Origin: Desulfatitalea tepidiphila
GTDB taxonomy: Bacteria > Desulfobacterota > Desulfobacteria > Desulfobacterales > Desulfosarcinaceae
Assembly (NCBI RefSeq): GCF_001293685.1
Contig: NZ_BCAG01000003.1
Span: 434,001 to 498,000 of the forward strand
Length of the DNA: 64,000 bases
Direction of reading: 5' to 3'
In this document: positions 9,303 through 18,486 of the stretch, in pieces
Numbering within the stretch: position 1 is the stretch's first letter
Layout: each line of letters opens with the position of its first letter
Made by a program: the position numbers and the translations under genes
Notes under the pieces: generated by a model
Databases searched by the model: none
Told to the model about the DNA's origin: nothing
What the model saw: only the letters and a program-made list of their open reading frames with translations

Positions 9303-10526
9303 ATGAAACCGGGTGGTCCCAAAATCGTTATTCTGACGTTCGTCCTGCTGATCCTGGCCGCATTGGGGTGGTGGATGACCGGTTTGCTCCAGAAGGGGGG
9401 CGATGCGGGGCAGGACGACCTGGCCCTGCGGCCGGTGCCCGTGGCCGTGGCGCCGATCGAACGCGGCACGATCGCCTTGAAGCGCAGCTTCAGCGGGGAA
9501 TTGGAGGCCATGGCCGAATTCGTGGTGGCGCCCAAGGTGAGCGGCCGCGTGGAGAAAATGGCGGTGACCATCGCCGATGCAGTGGCCCGGGGACAGGTGG
9601 TGGCCGAGTTGGACAACGACGAATACGTGCAGGCCGTGGCCCAGGCCCAGGCCGACCTGGAAGTGGCCCTGGCCAAACAGTCCGAGGCCGAAAGCGCCCT
9701 GGAAATTGCGGCACGCGAGTTCAAGCGGACCGAGTCGCTGCTGAATCGCGGGATCGCTTCCGATTCCCAGTTCGACGCCGTCCGGCAGGAGCGATCGGCC
9801 CGCCAGGCCCAGCTCAAGGTGGCCGAGGCCCAGGTCGCCAGGGCGAGGGCGTCGCTGCAAACCGCCAATATTCGCCTGGGGTATACCCAGGTCACGGCCG
9901 GCTGGGCCGGTGGCGACGACTATCGCGTTGTGGGCGAACGTTACGTGGACGCCGGCCAGACCGTGGCGGCCAACACGCCCCTGCTGTTGATCGTGGAGCT
10001 CGATCCTATCGCGGGCATCATTCATGTCACCGAAAAGGATTATGCCTACCTGACGCCTGGTCAGCACGTCGCGCTGACCACGGATGCCTATCCGGGCGAA
10101 ACCTTCGTGGGCAAGATCGTGCGCATCGCGCCGGTCTTCAGCAAGTCCACCCGCCAGGCGCGGATCGAAATGAGTATCGACAATCCCTCGCATCGCCTCA
10201 AGCCGGGCATGTTCATCAGCGCGACGGTCGAACTGGAGCGGTTGGCCGATGCGACTATCGTTCCGGAGCAGGCCGTGACCCGGCGGGAAGACCGCTACGG
10301 TGTTTTCATCGTCAACGAAGAGGGCACGACGGTGGCCTGGCGGGAAGTCGGGGTGGGTATCCGCGAAGGCGACCGCGTGCAGGTGACCGGCGAGGGGTTG
10401 ACCGGCCGGGTTGTCACCCTGGGGCAGCAGATGGTCACGGACGGTGCGCGGATTTCCATCCCGAAAATTCCCCAGGTAACCCAGGCGACGCCCGCCAACG
10501 ACGGTTCGAGGGGTGACGCCCGATGA
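9303..10526 (+). CDS. RND efflux periplasmic adaptor (membrane fusion protein)
   Basis: 407-residue HlyD/MdtA-type adaptor that links the inner-membrane RND pump to TolC. An N-terminal membrane anchor ([18 protein letters not shown], residues 7-24) is followed by the barrel-sandwich half-motif ([20 protein letters not shown]), a coiled-coil hairpin of about 90 residues ([20 protein letters not shown] to [17 protein letters not shown]), the second lipoyl half ([20 protein letters not shown]) and a beta-barrel and membrane-proximal domain ([32 protein letters not shown]). ATG at 9303 overlaps no other gene. Its stop overlaps the start of the RND gene by four bases (ATGA), so the two are translationally coupled. 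Confidence 0.93.
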   Translation: MKPGGPKIVILTFVLLILAALGWWMTGLLQKGGDAGQDDLALRPVPVAVAPIERGTIALKRSFSGELEAMAEFVVAPKVSGRVEKMAVTIADAVARGQVVAELDNDEYVQAVAQAQADLEVALAKQSEAESALEIAAREFKRTESLLNRGIASDSQFDAVRQERSARQAQLKVAEAQVARARASLQTANIRLGYTQVTAGWAGGDDYRVVGERYVDAGQTVAANTPLLLIVELDPIAGIIHVTEKDYAYLTPGQHVALTTDAYPGETFVGKIVRIAPVFSKSTRQARIEMSIDNPSHRLKPGMFISATVELERLADATIVPEQAVTRREDRYGVFIVNEEGTTVAWREVGVGIREGDRVQVTGEGLTGRVVTLGQQMVTDGARISIPKIPQVTQATPANDGSRGDAR

Positions 10527-13500
10527 ATCTGCCCGATATCAGTGTCCGGCGTCCGATTTTAACCAGCATGGTGACCCTGATCCTTGTCATTCTCGGGGCG
10601 GTATCCCTGAGCCGCCTCCAGATCGACATGCTGCCCAACATCGAATTGCCCACCCTGACCATCCGCACCGAATACGAAGGCGCCAGTCCCGAAGTGATCG
10701 AGCGTCTGGTGACCCAGAACGTCGAAGAGATCGTGGCCACGGTGCCGGGCGTGGAGGAGATCTCCTCCACGTCATCCGAGGGGCGGAGCACGGTCCGCGT
10801 CAGCTTTTCCTGGGGCATCGACATCGACACGGCGGCCATCGACGTCCAGGGCAAGCTCGAGGACGAGATCAACGAACTGCCCGACGATATTATCCGGCCC
10901 CAGGTCCGCAAGTTCGACATCGCCAGTTTTCCGGTCGTCCTGCTGGGCGTCTCCAGCTCGCTAGATCCCGTGGAACTGACCGACCTCATCGAAAACCAGA
11001 TCCGCTACCGCTTCGCGCGTATTCCCGGGGTGGCCCAGGTGGACGTATGGGGCGGCTTCAATCGCGAGGTGCGCATCGAGCTGGATCCTGATCGAATCAA
11101 GGCGGTGGGATTGTCCATGGGCCAGGTGATAGCAGCCATCGAAGACGCCAACCTCGACCTGCCGGCCGGTAAGATCGAGCAGGGCAGTTTCGAGGTGATG
11201 CTGAGGGCGCCGGCCGAGTTCACCCATATCGATCAGATCCGCAACACGGTCCTCGTACGGCGCGACGGCGCCTTCGTAACTTTGGGCCAGATCGCCGACG
11301 TGAAGGACACCTACGAGAAGCTGACCCGCCTCGTGCGCGTCAACGGCGGGCGCGGTCTGCGAGTGGCCATCCGCAAACAGGCCGAGGCCAATACGGTCGA
11401 GGTGGCCAAGCGTGTACTGGCCGAAATCGACGAGGCCAATCGGGCCTATCCCCAGATCCGCATCGTCCCGGTCAGCAACCAGGGCAATTTCATCGAGCGC
11501 TCCATCGCCAACGTCGCCCGTTCGGTGCTCTACGGCGGCGGGCTGGCCATCGCCGTGCTGCTCTTCTTTCTGCGCAACATCCGTAGTACCCTGGTGATAT
11601 CCCTTTCCATCCCGATTTCAGTCGTCACCACCTTTGCCCTGATCTTTTTCGGCGGCCTGACCCTGAACCTGATGACCCTGGGCGGCCTGGCCCTGGGGGT
11701 GGGCATGATGGTCGACAGCAGCATCGTTGTGCTCGAAAACATCTTCCGCCGCTGCAGTGAACAGGGCGAGACACCCGTAGAAGGCGCGGTGGCCGGCACG
11801 ATGGAGGTGGGGCCGGCCATCGTGGCCAGCACGATCACTACCCTGGTCATTTTCCTGCCGCTGGTGTTCGTGCGCGGGGTCACCGGCATCCTTTTCAAGG
11901 AACTGGCCTACGTGATCATCTTCGCGCTGCTCTGTTCGCTGGGCCTTGCTTTGACGCTGGTGCCCATGCTGGCATCCCGGCTGCTCACCGTGAGCGGGGC
12001 CTGCGCCATCGAGCCGGCCGCCCGCAGCAACCGCTGGATCGCCGCCGCCGATCGCATGACCGGCCTGCTTCAAACCACCTACCTGGGCGTCCTGCGCAAG
12101 GCATTGGACCACCGTCTGGCTACGGTGCTGATCGCCGCCGGGCTGTTCGGCGTCAGCTTTCTATTGCTACCGTTCATCGGCAGCGAGTTGCTGCCCCCCA
12201 GCGACGAGGGCGAGGTGTATGTCAAAGGCAAGATGGCCATTGGCACCCGGCTCGACCTGGTCGATCAACAGACCCGCATCATGGAGGGGGTCGTCGGCCC
12301 GGCCGTTCCCGAAACCGTGGCCTCGGTGGTCAACGTGGGCGCCTATGGGTGGCGGCCCGATGCGGGCGCGGAAGGGCAGATCAACCTGTCGCTGGTGCCG
12401 CAGGCCCGGCGCAAACGCACCAACATAGAGATCGCCGACGATCTGCGGTGCCGTTTGGAAGGCCAGATCCCCGGTATGGAGATTCGTGTGCGGGCGCCCC
12501 AGGGACAATTCATCCTTCAGCGACTCCTGGGCGGCGACGAAGGGTTGACCGTAGAGATCCGCGGTCACGACCTGGCCACCCTCGACGCCCTGGCCGCCCA
12601 GGCAGCCGCCTCCATCGTGGACGTACCCGGTGTCACGGATGTGCAGACCAGCCTCGAGGCGGGCATCCCCCAGCAGAAGATCTTCGTGAATCGCGACAAA
12701 ATCGCCGACCTCGGGCTCAGCGTCCGCGACGTGACCGAACTCCTGCAGACCGCCGTGGCCGGTTCCAAGGCCGGCGAATACCGCACCGGCGGCGATTCGT
12801 ACCGCATCCTGGTCCAGCTCAAGGATGCCGAGAAGCGTTCCCTGAACGAGATCTTAGATTTGACCCTGACCACGGCCGCGGGTGAAAAGGTTTCCCTCCG
12901 CAACCTGGTCAATGCCGAGGCGAGCCGGGGACCGATCCTCATCGACCGCAAGGACCAGCAGCGCCTGGTCACGGTCAGGGCCAACGTGGCCGGACGCGAC
13001 GAAGGATCGGTGGCGCGCGACATACAGGCGCTGCTCGATTCGATTCCGCGCGCCGTGGGCTATGATCTGGCGGTGGCCGGGACCTTCGAAGAGCAACGCA
13101 AGGCATTTCGGGAGTTGATCGTTTCGCTTGTCCTGGCCCTGGTCCTGGTCTACATGGTACTGGCCTGCCAGTACGAATCCCTGCGCGATCCCCTGGTGGT
13201 CATGTTTTCCGTACCCCTGGCCGCCATCGGCGTTTTGGTGACCCTGTTCCTCACCGATACCACGCTCAACGTGCAATCCTACATCGGCTGCATCATGCTG
13301 GGCGGCATCGTGGTCAACAACGCGATCCTTCTGGTCGACCAGGCCGGCCGGCTGCTTCGCGACGGCATGGCGGTGCGCGACGCCCTGGTCGAGGCCGGCC
13401 GCCGGCGCCTGAGGCCGATTCTCATCACCACCCTGACCACCATCCTCGGCCTGATGCCCCTGGCATTGGGCATCGGCGAGGGTGCCGACGCCCAGGCACC

Positions 13501-13615
13501 GTTGGCCCGGGCGGTTGTCGGCGGCCTGGCCGCATCGACGTTGATCACCCTGGTGTTGATTCCCACGGTCTATTCCTTGTTCCATCGCGCCCCTGCGACT
13601 GCCCAAAGATCCTAA
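10523..13615 (+). CDS. RND superfamily efflux pump, inner-membrane subunit (HAE1/AcrB type)
   Basis: 1030-residue proton-driven exporter. TM1 comes right after [20 protein letters not shown], then the porter domain with [20 protein letters not shown]. The TM2-6 block includes [20 protein letters not shown], where the Asp of the GMMVDSS segment is in the TM4 proton-relay position of this superfamily. A second porter domain follows, then the TM8-12 block ([40 protein letters not shown]). Full length compares well with AcrB (~1050). The sequence is more like hydrophobic/amphiphilic exporters than CzcA metal pumps, since the typical CzcA charged TM4 motif is absent. Coupled to the adaptor upstream. 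No local repressor is visible unless the arsR downstream acts. Confidence 0.93.
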   Translation: MNLPDISVRRPILTSMVTLILVILGAVSLSRLQIDMLPNIELPTLTIRTEYEGASPEVIERLVTQNVEEIVATVPGVEEISSTSSEGRSTVRVSFSWGIDIDTAAIDVQGKLEDEINELPDDIIRPQVRKFDIASFPVVLLGVSSSLDPVELTDLIENQIRYRFARIPGVAQVDVWGGFNREVRIELDPDRIKAVGLSMGQVIAAIEDANLDLPAGKIEQGSFEVMLRAPAEFTHIDQIRNTVLVRRDGAFVTLGQIADVKDTYEKLTRLVRVNGGRGLRVAIRKQAEANTVEVAKRVLAEIDEANRAYPQIRIVPVSNQGNFIERSIANVARSVLYGGGLAIAVLLFFLRNIRSTLVISLSIPISVVTTFALIFFGGLTLNLMTLGGLALGVGMMVDSSIVVLENIFRRCSEQGETPVEGAVAGTMEVGPAIVASTITTLVIFLPLVFVRGVTGILFKELAYVIIFALLCSLGLALTLVPMLASRLLTVSGACAIEPAARSNRWIAAADRMTGLLQTTYLGVLRKALDHRLATVLIAAGLFGVSFLLLPFIGSELLPPSDEGEVYVKGKMAIGTRLDLVDQQTRIMEGVVGPAVPETVASVVNVGAYGWRPDAGAEGQINLSLVPQARRKRTNIEIADDLRCRLEGQIPGMEIRVRAPQGQFILQRLLGGDEGLTVEIRGHDLATLDALAAQAAASIVDVPGVTDVQTSLEAGIPQQKIFVNRDKIADLGLSVRDVTELLQTAVAGSKAGEYRTGGDSYRILVQLKDAEKRSLNEILDLTLTTAAGEKVSLRNLVNAEASRGPILIDRKDQQRLVTVRANVAGRDEGSVARDIQALLDSIPRAVGYDLAVAGTFEEQRKAFRELIVSLVLALVLVYMVLACQYESLRDPLVVMFSVPLAAIGVLVTLFLTDTTLNVQSYIGCIMLGGIVVNNAILLVDQAGRLLRDGMAVRDALVEAGRRRLRPILITTLTTILGLMPLALGIGEGADAQAPLARAVVGGLAASTLITLVLIPTVYSLFHRAPATAQRS

Positions 13616-13624
13616 GAGTTAGCT

Positions 13625-13660
13625 TTCATGCCCGCTCGGGACGGTCCATCCCGGCATGAA
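13625..13660 (+). terminator. Hairpin after the RND operon
   Basis: TTCATGCC at 13625-13632 pairs perfectly with GGCATGAA at 13653-13660, with a smaller inner GGGA/TCCC pairing. It begins 10 bases after the pump stop. No T-run follows, so it may be a weak terminator or an RNA-stabilising stem. Confidence 0.5.
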
Positions 13661-13706
13661 CGATGCTGCTTGACAGGCAGGTAAGCGGCGCATATTATTT
13701 GCTTCG

Positions 13707-13727
13707 ATATTTCGACAAATGGCGAAT
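13707..13727. promoter_or_regulatory. Probable ArsR operator (site A)
   Basis: ATATTTCGACAAATGGCGAA, 14 bases before the arsR start codon, resembles sites 31719-31742 and 32111-32133, which precede the other ars genes. All share ATATT, then TCG or GCG, a short A/T-rich spacer and CGA-AT. ArsR proteins typically bind such dyads next to their own promoter. Confidence 0.5.
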
Positions 13728-13740
13728 CGTGAGGTATATA

Positions 13741-14103
13741 ATGCTTCAATTCATGAATCTCACCAAGGCCCTGTCCGACGAAAACCGGGTGCGGATTCTC
13801 ATGGCGCTGCATGCCAGGGGGGAGCTTTGTGTCTGTCATTTGAACGAACTGTTCACCCTGGCGCCTTCGACAGTTTCGAAGCATCTTTTCTTGTTGAAGA
13901 ATGCCCGGTTGCTGGTGGCGCGCAAGGATGGTCGCTGGATGTACTACCGACTCAACAACGGCGAAGATGCTCCCGGGTTTGTCGTGGCAGCGCTGGACTG
14001 GATCCTGAAAACCATCTCGGATGATCCGGTGGTCCAAGCGGATAGAGAGCGCCTGGAGAAGATTTTGTCGGCACCGATGCCCGCCGCGTGCGCGCGTCAT
14101 TGA
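13741..14103 (+). CDS. arsR: ArsR-family metalloregulator
   Basis: 120-residue winged-helix repressor. The start at 13741 (MLQFMNLTKALSDENR) is chosen because GTGAGG precedes it and the conserved LSDENRVRIL helix then lies at residues 11-20; an in-frame TTG further upstream would add an unrelated tail across the operator. The metal site is ELCVCHL (Cys30, Cys32) at the first DNA-recognition helix, the As(III)/Sb(III) site of classical ArsR. The recognition helix is LAPSTVSKHLFLLKNARL, the wing RKDGRWMYYRLN. It precedes arsM by 12 bases, so it most likely represses the arsM unit until arsenite binds. Confidence 0.9.
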   Translation: MLQFMNLTKALSDENRVRILMALHARGELCVCHLNELFTLAPSTVSKHLFLLKNARLLVARKDGRWMYYRLNNGEDAPGFVVAALDWILKTISDDPVVQADRERLEKILSAPMPAACARH

Positions 14104-14115
14104 AAGGAAACGAAT

Positions 14116-14970
14116 ATGAGTGCGAAATATGAAGATGAACAAAGGATTATGGTCAGGGAACGCTACGGTAAGATCGCCGGCGGCTCGTGCGGATGCCCGC
14201 CCACCGCGACAATGTCTTGCTGCTGTTCGTCCGGCGCCATTCTCGATTCCGTCAACCAGGTGATGGGGTATACCCAGGAGCAGCTCGGCGCAGTTGTCGA
14301 GGGCGCCAACCTGGGTCTGGGTTGCGGCAACCCTACAGCCATCGGCAAGCTGAAACCGGGGGAGACCGTCCTCGACCTGGGCAGCGGGGGCGGCTTTGAC
14401 TGCTTCCTGGCGGCCAGACAGGTCGGCGAAACAGGGCGGGTGATCGGCGTGGACATGACCCCGGAAATGCTGGCCCGGGCAAGGGAGAATGCCGGGAAGA
14501 TGGGGGCCGCCAATGTCGAGTTCCGGCTGGGTGAAATCGAACACCTACCGGTGGCCGACAACAGCGTGGATGTGATCATCTCCAATTGTGTCATCAACCT
14601 GGCACCGGACAAACGCAAGGTTTTTGCGGAGGCCCTGCGCGTATTGAAACCGGGGGGCCGCATCGCCGTCTCCGATGTGGTGGCCATTGCCGAGATGCCG
14701 GAGCATATGCGCCAACAGGCCGCTCTGCTGACCGGCTGCATCGCGGGCGCCGAGCACATCGACCGGCTGCGTGACATTTTATATGAGGTGGGTTTCCTGG
14801 AGGTCCGCATCGAGACCAAATCCTACAGCAAAGAGCTGGTCAGCGGATGGTTCCCCGGCAGCGGCGCCGAAAATGTTGTGGCTTCCGCCGATATCAAGGC
14901 AATGAAGCCGCTTCTCTCGTTCGATCTGGCACTGCCGGGGGAAGGTGCCGATGGCGCAAGCGATGGATAG
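14116..14970 (+). CDS. arsM: Arsenite S-adenosylmethionine methyltransferase
   Basis: 284-residue cytosolic enzyme that methylates As(III) with SAM and thiols to mono-, di- and trimethylated forms. The SAM-binding motif I is VLDLGSGGGFD (residues 85-95), followed by VIGVDMTPEMLARARENA. The As(III)-binding cysteines of the family can be placed: an N-terminal cluster (MSCCCSS, Cys35-37), Cys158 in ISNCVINL and Cys208 in LTGCIAGA. The C-terminal domain (SKELVSGWFPGSGAENVVAS) is the usual ArsM end. AAGGAAA precedes the ATG. Gene order arsR-arsM with 12-base spacing indicates arsenite-induced expression. Confidence 0.95.
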   Translation: MSAKYEDEQRIMVRERYGKIAGGSCGCPPTATMSCCCSSGAILDSVNQVMGYTQEQLGAVVEGANLGLGCGNPTAIGKLKPGETVLDLGSGGGFDCFLAARQVGETGRVIGVDMTPEMLARARENAGKMGAANVEFRLGEIEHLPVADNSVDVIISNCVINLAPDKRKVFAEALRVLKPGGRIAVSDVVAIAEMPEHMRQQAALLTGCIAGAEHIDRLRDILYEVGFLEVRIETKSYSKELVSGWFPGSGAENVVASADIKAMKPLLSFDLALPGEGADGASDG

Positions 14971-15026
14971 TGACTTGAGGTGATCCATCGAGGCGGGTGC
15001 AATGAATAAGAGGCGACCTTCATCAT

Positions 15027-15233
15027 TTGAAGTGGCTATCGCCGTTTCCGGCAAATGGGATCGTCTGTCTGGGTGCTCTGGTCATCCTGGCCACAGCAGT
15101 GGGCTGCAGCCTGGATGCCGATTACAAGCGGGTCGCCTTCACGCGAAAAGACGATGCCGTCGCATCGCAGCCGGTTTCCACCGATCGCGAGCTGCTGCGG
15201 ATGGCCTTGGCGGCTATGATCTCGTCCAGGTAG
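15027..15233 (+). pseudogene. N-terminal stub of a PhnD-like lipoprotein
   Basis: A TTG-started 68-codon frame has a lipoprotein signal (hydrophobic ALVILATAVGC, lipobox Cys at residue 27). It then continues DADYKRVAFTRKDD and RELLRMALAAMISSR before a stop. The last segment is the start of lobe 1 in PhnD-type binding lipoproteins, which normally go on for another ~250 residues. The gene is therefore cut after its first strand. An intact PhnD-like gene lies at 4204. Whether the stub makes a short lipoprotein is unknown; family assignment rests on a short stretch. Confidence 0.45.
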
Positions 15234-15777
15234 ACCCCCCTAAGAACTATCGGGAATCCGTGTTAAAGACGGTTTCTGATGTTAGATCTGCTGGGATTGC
15301 AATATTCCCAACATCTGACGGTCAGTTTGCTGCTTGGCTGTGCCAAAGGTCATTTTTTTCAATCGGGTTGAAATATTTCACTTTTCCATTAACCCCAATT
15401 TTTTGAGCTAAGCGCGTTTCGTTCCTCACACGGCGAATCAGTCTGTCCTGCTCATCACCCATCCCTTGATAGAACCAAAGTAGCAATAGCAGCCCTGATT
15501 TCATGGATTTTTTTGGTTTTTCTCCTCTTGGGGTGGATTGGGTCCGATACTGAGTCTGTTTCAAGTCGAGAACGCCCAAGTCTCCGGATAAAACCGGTTG
15601 CGACGGTTATGAGACCGGCCGCGATTCCTATGCCTGCGGCCCCCACCGGGCAAACCGGCTGCCCGAATCACAGACGATTCGATGTGCTGTTGAAAAATCC
15701 GAAAAATGCGGCCTATGGCAACAGGAACCGATTCATCATTTCTGGCAGGCGTCTGATGATTTGGCGAAACGGCAAGG
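15234..15777. other. Gene-poor debris between the lipoprotein stub and zur
   Basis: About 540 bases without a convincing gene. Short frames on both strands (for example 15322-15579 minus) lack ribosome-binding sites and recognisable domains. Together with the truncated lipoprotein it looks like decayed sequence. Confidence 0.5.
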
Positions 15778-16158
15778 TTACTCTGCCATCCCCATGCAAG
15801 TCGGGCAAACCCCGAATAAGAATATTTCGTGTTCTTCAACAACAAATCCGTCTGGTGCTGCTTCCTCTTCCTTCAGGGCGCAACCGGGAAGTTCAAAGGC
15901 GCGGTTGCACACGCGGCAGTGAAAGTGGTGGTGATGCCCTTTCCCGGTGCGTTCATACAGAGCCCCGAGAGACGGGTGGGAGATTCGTTTCAACCATCCG
16001 TCATCGATGAGTATCTTGAGATTCCGATAGACCGTTGCCTGATTGAGTGATGGCACGAGTCTACGGCCGTATGTAAGCACCTCCTCCACGCCCAACGGCC
16101 TTGCATGCTGCCTGAAGACCTGTTCGATGGCCATTCTCTGTGTCGTATTGCGCCTCAA
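15778..16158 (-). CDS. zur: Fur-family regulator, probable Zur
   Basis: 126-residue Fur/Zur repressor. The start is set at TTG 16158 because GGAGG lies 8 bases upstream; a GTG 5 codons earlier (16173) has no site. The N-terminal winged helix contains [12 protein letters not shown] and the recognition helix [13 protein letters not shown]. The metal/dimer domain has the His-rich [10 protein letters not shown] motif and two CxxC pairs (CRVC, CPTC) that form the structural zinc site. It diverges from the TonB receptor and zinc ABC genes, and the gap holds a perfect palindrome, so zinc-dependent repression of that operon is the likely job. Sequence alone does not separate Zur from Fur; context decides. 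Confidence 0.82.
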   Translation of the reverse strand: MRRNTTQRMAIEQVFRQHARPLGVEEVLTYGRRLVPSLNQATVYRNLKILIDDGWLKRISHPSLGALYERTGKGHHHHFHCRVCNRAFELPGCALKEEEAAPDGFVVEEHEIFLFGVCPTCMGMAE

Positions 16159-16201
16159 GGTCCGATCCTCCACTTTCAGGATTTTAGGTTGTTACCGCTT
16201 T

Positions 16202-16223
16202 TATTGCAATGACTTTCGCAATA
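16202..16223. promoter_or_regulatory. Second imperfect palindrome in the zur / receptor gap
   Basis: TATTGC at 16202-16207 and GCAATA at 16218-16223 form a dyad with a 10-base centre, between the zur start and the -35 box of the receptor promoter. It could be a weaker Zur site for autoregulation of zur. Confidence 0.4.
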
Positions 16224-16226
16224 GGC

Positions 16227-16255
16227 TTGACAAAACTTGGCCGCTTCGCTTAAAT
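16227..16255 (+). promoter_or_regulatory. Sigma-70-type promoter of the zinc operon
   Basis: TTGACA at 16227-16232, 17 bases, then TTAAAT at 16250-16255. The -10 box overlaps the left arm of the 28-bp palindrome, the geometry expected for a repressor blocking RNA polymerase. Confidence 0.6.
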
Positions 16256-16279
16256 GCAAATGCTTTTGCATTTGCATTT
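16252..16279. promoter_or_regulatory. Probable Zur operator, perfect palindrome
   Basis: AAATGCAAATGC (16252-16263), TTTT, GCATTTGCATTT (16268-16279): two perfect 12-base arms. It overlaps the -10 box of the receptor promoter and lies 31 bases before the receptor ATG. Assignment to Zur follows from the adjacent Fur-family gene and the zinc transport genes it would control. Confidence 0.75.
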
Positions 16280-16310
16280 TATTACTTTTAGTCCAAATTT
16301 GGGGGATAAA

Positions 16311-18401
16311 ATGAAAACTGTTGGCATTAAAATATCTTCTTTTATTGTGTTGATTCTGCTGGTGGTTTCCGGATTTTCGTACGCCCAAGAAAAAAAGGGT
16401 GATGAAAATTCTTCATCAGCTGATCCCCCTAAGGAAATATTTCAACTTGAGACCGTTGTCGTGACCGGAACCACATCTGATGATGAAAAACAGGAAATCG
16501 AAAGCCGGAAACTCAGATCGCATAAGGTGGTTGATTTGGCTGAAATCCTTTCGGATGAGTTGGTCGAAGTGCAGATGATACGCAAGAGCGGATACGGAAA
16601 CGAGGTTTCCATGCGCGGTTTCGGACAGGAGAATATTAAAGTCATGCTGGATGGCGGGATCCTTGAAGGAGCATGTGGCAGCCGTAAGGACCCCTCGCTT
16701 TCCCATATCAACATGCTGACTGTGCAAAAATTGACGTTGCAACAGGGGCCTTTTGACGTCACAAAGCCGGGATGTTTGGGCGGGTGCGTGGATGTAATCA
16801 CCAAAAAGCCCAAACCTGGTTTTGAGGGAGAGATACTTGGAAAAGGCGGAAGCTACGGTTTCCACAGCGGCGGTTTTACAACCAGCGGCGGCAGCGACAC
16901 AGTTCAAGGGCTTTTTGGGTACAATTTCTCCGAGTCCGATCAGTACGAAGACGGCTCCGGCGACCCCCTCTGGAAAGTAAGAGAAGGTCTGGCCGCTTCT
17001 TATAACGAAAAAGGACGTGACGCAAAGGCGTTTCAGAAACACGACACCTGGGGCAAACTGCAGTTCACGCCGAGCGAACGCCACAAAATCCTGCTGGAGC
17101 ACACCTACGGGAAGGCAGAAGACATTCTAACCCCCCGGGTTGCATTCGACACAGAAGAAGAGACTACCAACATGACCAAGGCGAGCTGGGAGATGCGCAA
17201 TCTTGGCAATCTGTCGAAAAAACTCACCCTTTCATTATACCGCAACGAAGTGGACCATCGCCCCTTCCAGGACTTACGCAATGTGCCCGTACCCAAAAAC
17301 AACGAGGTTGAGTCGGTAATCACGGGCGGCGCCATTCAAAATGTGACCAAAACCGATTTTGCTACGTTGACCTATGGGATCGATATGTACCACCGGGATT
17401 GGTGGGGGGACGTCTATAACAGTCTGACAGGCGTTAAGCTCAATGACAACCTCATCCCTTCCGTCCAATCATTAAACATTGGCGGATACATCCAAATGGA
17501 CAAGATTATCGATAAATGGACTGTTGGATTTGGCTTGAGGTACGATCGCTTCCAGCAGGAGGCTGATGAAGACCTGGTTTTTACTCGCGCCATTACTGAT
17601 GAAAATCGTCAGATTGATCACCTCTTCGGTGGATACGTCTCGGTCAAATATTTCCTAAATGAAAACGCGATGCTTTTCAGCGGTGTCGGACGCAGTTATC
17701 GAACGCCGACATCGTGTGAGCGATATATTCAGGGTAACCCCACTTTCTTCGGGAACCCCGATCTCAATCCCACGGCCAACAACGAGTTCGATTTGGGGTT
17801 TAAGTATGAACGCGGTCGATGGATGCTCCAGGCCAAGGGTTTTTATTCCAATCTTGAAGACTATATCTACCAGGAGAACAACCTTGCCGGTTATCAAAGC
17901 TACACGAACATTGATGCCCACATCTGGGGGGGAGACATCAAGGCTGGTTTCGATCTGGATTATGGGATTTCCCTTGAGGGAGGTCTCGCTTATCAGCGCG
18001 GCCGCAAGGATAGCCGCCCCGATAACAACGACGATGATGACCTCGGGCAGATAGCACCGCTAAAGGGCAGACTGGCGCTGAATTACAATAGCGATAAACC
18101 TCTGGATCAGAAAGACGTCGGCCTGTTCGGAACCGCCGAGTGGGTCCATTCCGAAGCGGCCAGGGACGTCGATGCGGATGCCGGCGAGAAGCAGCTTGCG
18201 GCGTGGGATATCATGAACCTGCGCATGGGTTACCAGTTTAAATCGTACACGCTCAATGTTGGTGTGGACAATGTGTTCGACCGAAAATACACGGTCGCGA
18301 ATTCCTATGAATGGGACGTGATCGGTGGTACCGGCGCAAATCCCGCTATCGTCAACGAGCCGGGAAGGTTCATCTATGCGACTTTAGGGTTTAATTGGTA
18401 G
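16311..18401 (+). CDS. TonB-dependent outer-membrane receptor, probable zinc uptake
   Basis: 696-residue receptor. The ATG at 16311 follows GGGGGAT and starts a clean signal peptide ([18 protein letters not shown]). Further upstream in-frame ATGs would overlap the operator and are rejected. The mature N-terminus has a TonB box ([10 protein letters not shown]) and a plug domain with [18 protein letters not shown]. The plug then has a Cys-containing loop ([18 protein letters not shown]), unusual for receptors and possibly metal related. The barrel runs to a C-terminal aromatic residue ([10 protein letters not shown]), the usual signal for outer-membrane insertion; the [12 protein letters not shown] strand is typical. 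Position ahead of znuA under a probable Zur operator suggests a ZnuD-like zinc or zincophore importer. Confidence 0.85.
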   Translation: MKTVGIKISSFIVLILLVVSGFSYAQEKKGDENSSSADPPKEIFQLETVVVTGTTSDDEKQEIESRKLRSHKVVDLAEILSDELVEVQMIRKSGYGNEVSMRGFGQENIKVMLDGGILEGACGSRKDPSLSHINMLTVQKLTLQQGPFDVTKPGCLGGCVDVITKKPKPGFEGEILGKGGSYGFHSGGFTTSGGSDTVQGLFGYNFSESDQYEDGSGDPLWKVREGLAASYNEKGRDAKAFQKHDTWGKLQFTPSERHKILLEHTYGKAEDILTPRVAFDTEEETTNMTKASWEMRNLGNLSKKLTLSLYRNEVDHRPFQDLRNVPVPKNNEVESVITGGAIQNVTKTDFATLTYGIDMYHRDWWGDVYNSLTGVKLNDNLIPSVQSLNIGGYIQMDKIIDKWTVGFGLRYDRFQQEADEDLVFTRAITDENRQIDHLFGGYVSVKYFLNENAMLFSGVGRSYRTPTSCERYIQGNPTFFGNPDLNPTANNEFDLGFKYERGRWMLQAKGFYSNLEDYIYQENNLAGYQSYTNIDAHIWGGDIKAGFDLDYGISLEGGLAYQRGRKDSRPDNNDDDDLGQIAPLKGRLALNYNSDKPLDQKDVGLFGTAEWVHSEAARDVDADAGEKQLAAWDIMNLRMGYQFKSYTLNVGVDNVFDRKYTVANSYEWDVIGGTGANPAIVNEPGRFIYATLGFNW

Positions 18402-18486
18402 CTTTACAGTGAAATAAGGCCTTTCAACACCGGTGAAGCACAAAAGTGTTTGGTATTGGCAATGTCCATATAAAGGAGGAGAGGCG

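Noticed and set aside
7819-9306. 495-codon open frame on the plus strand opposite tolC
   Set aside because: It is the antisense shadow of tolC; composition (His/Gln/Gly-rich, no domains) follows from high-GC third positions on the other strand.
15322-15646. Overlapping minus-strand frames after the PhnD-like stub
   Set aside because: No start signal, no recognisable domain, frames interrupt each other; treated as debris.
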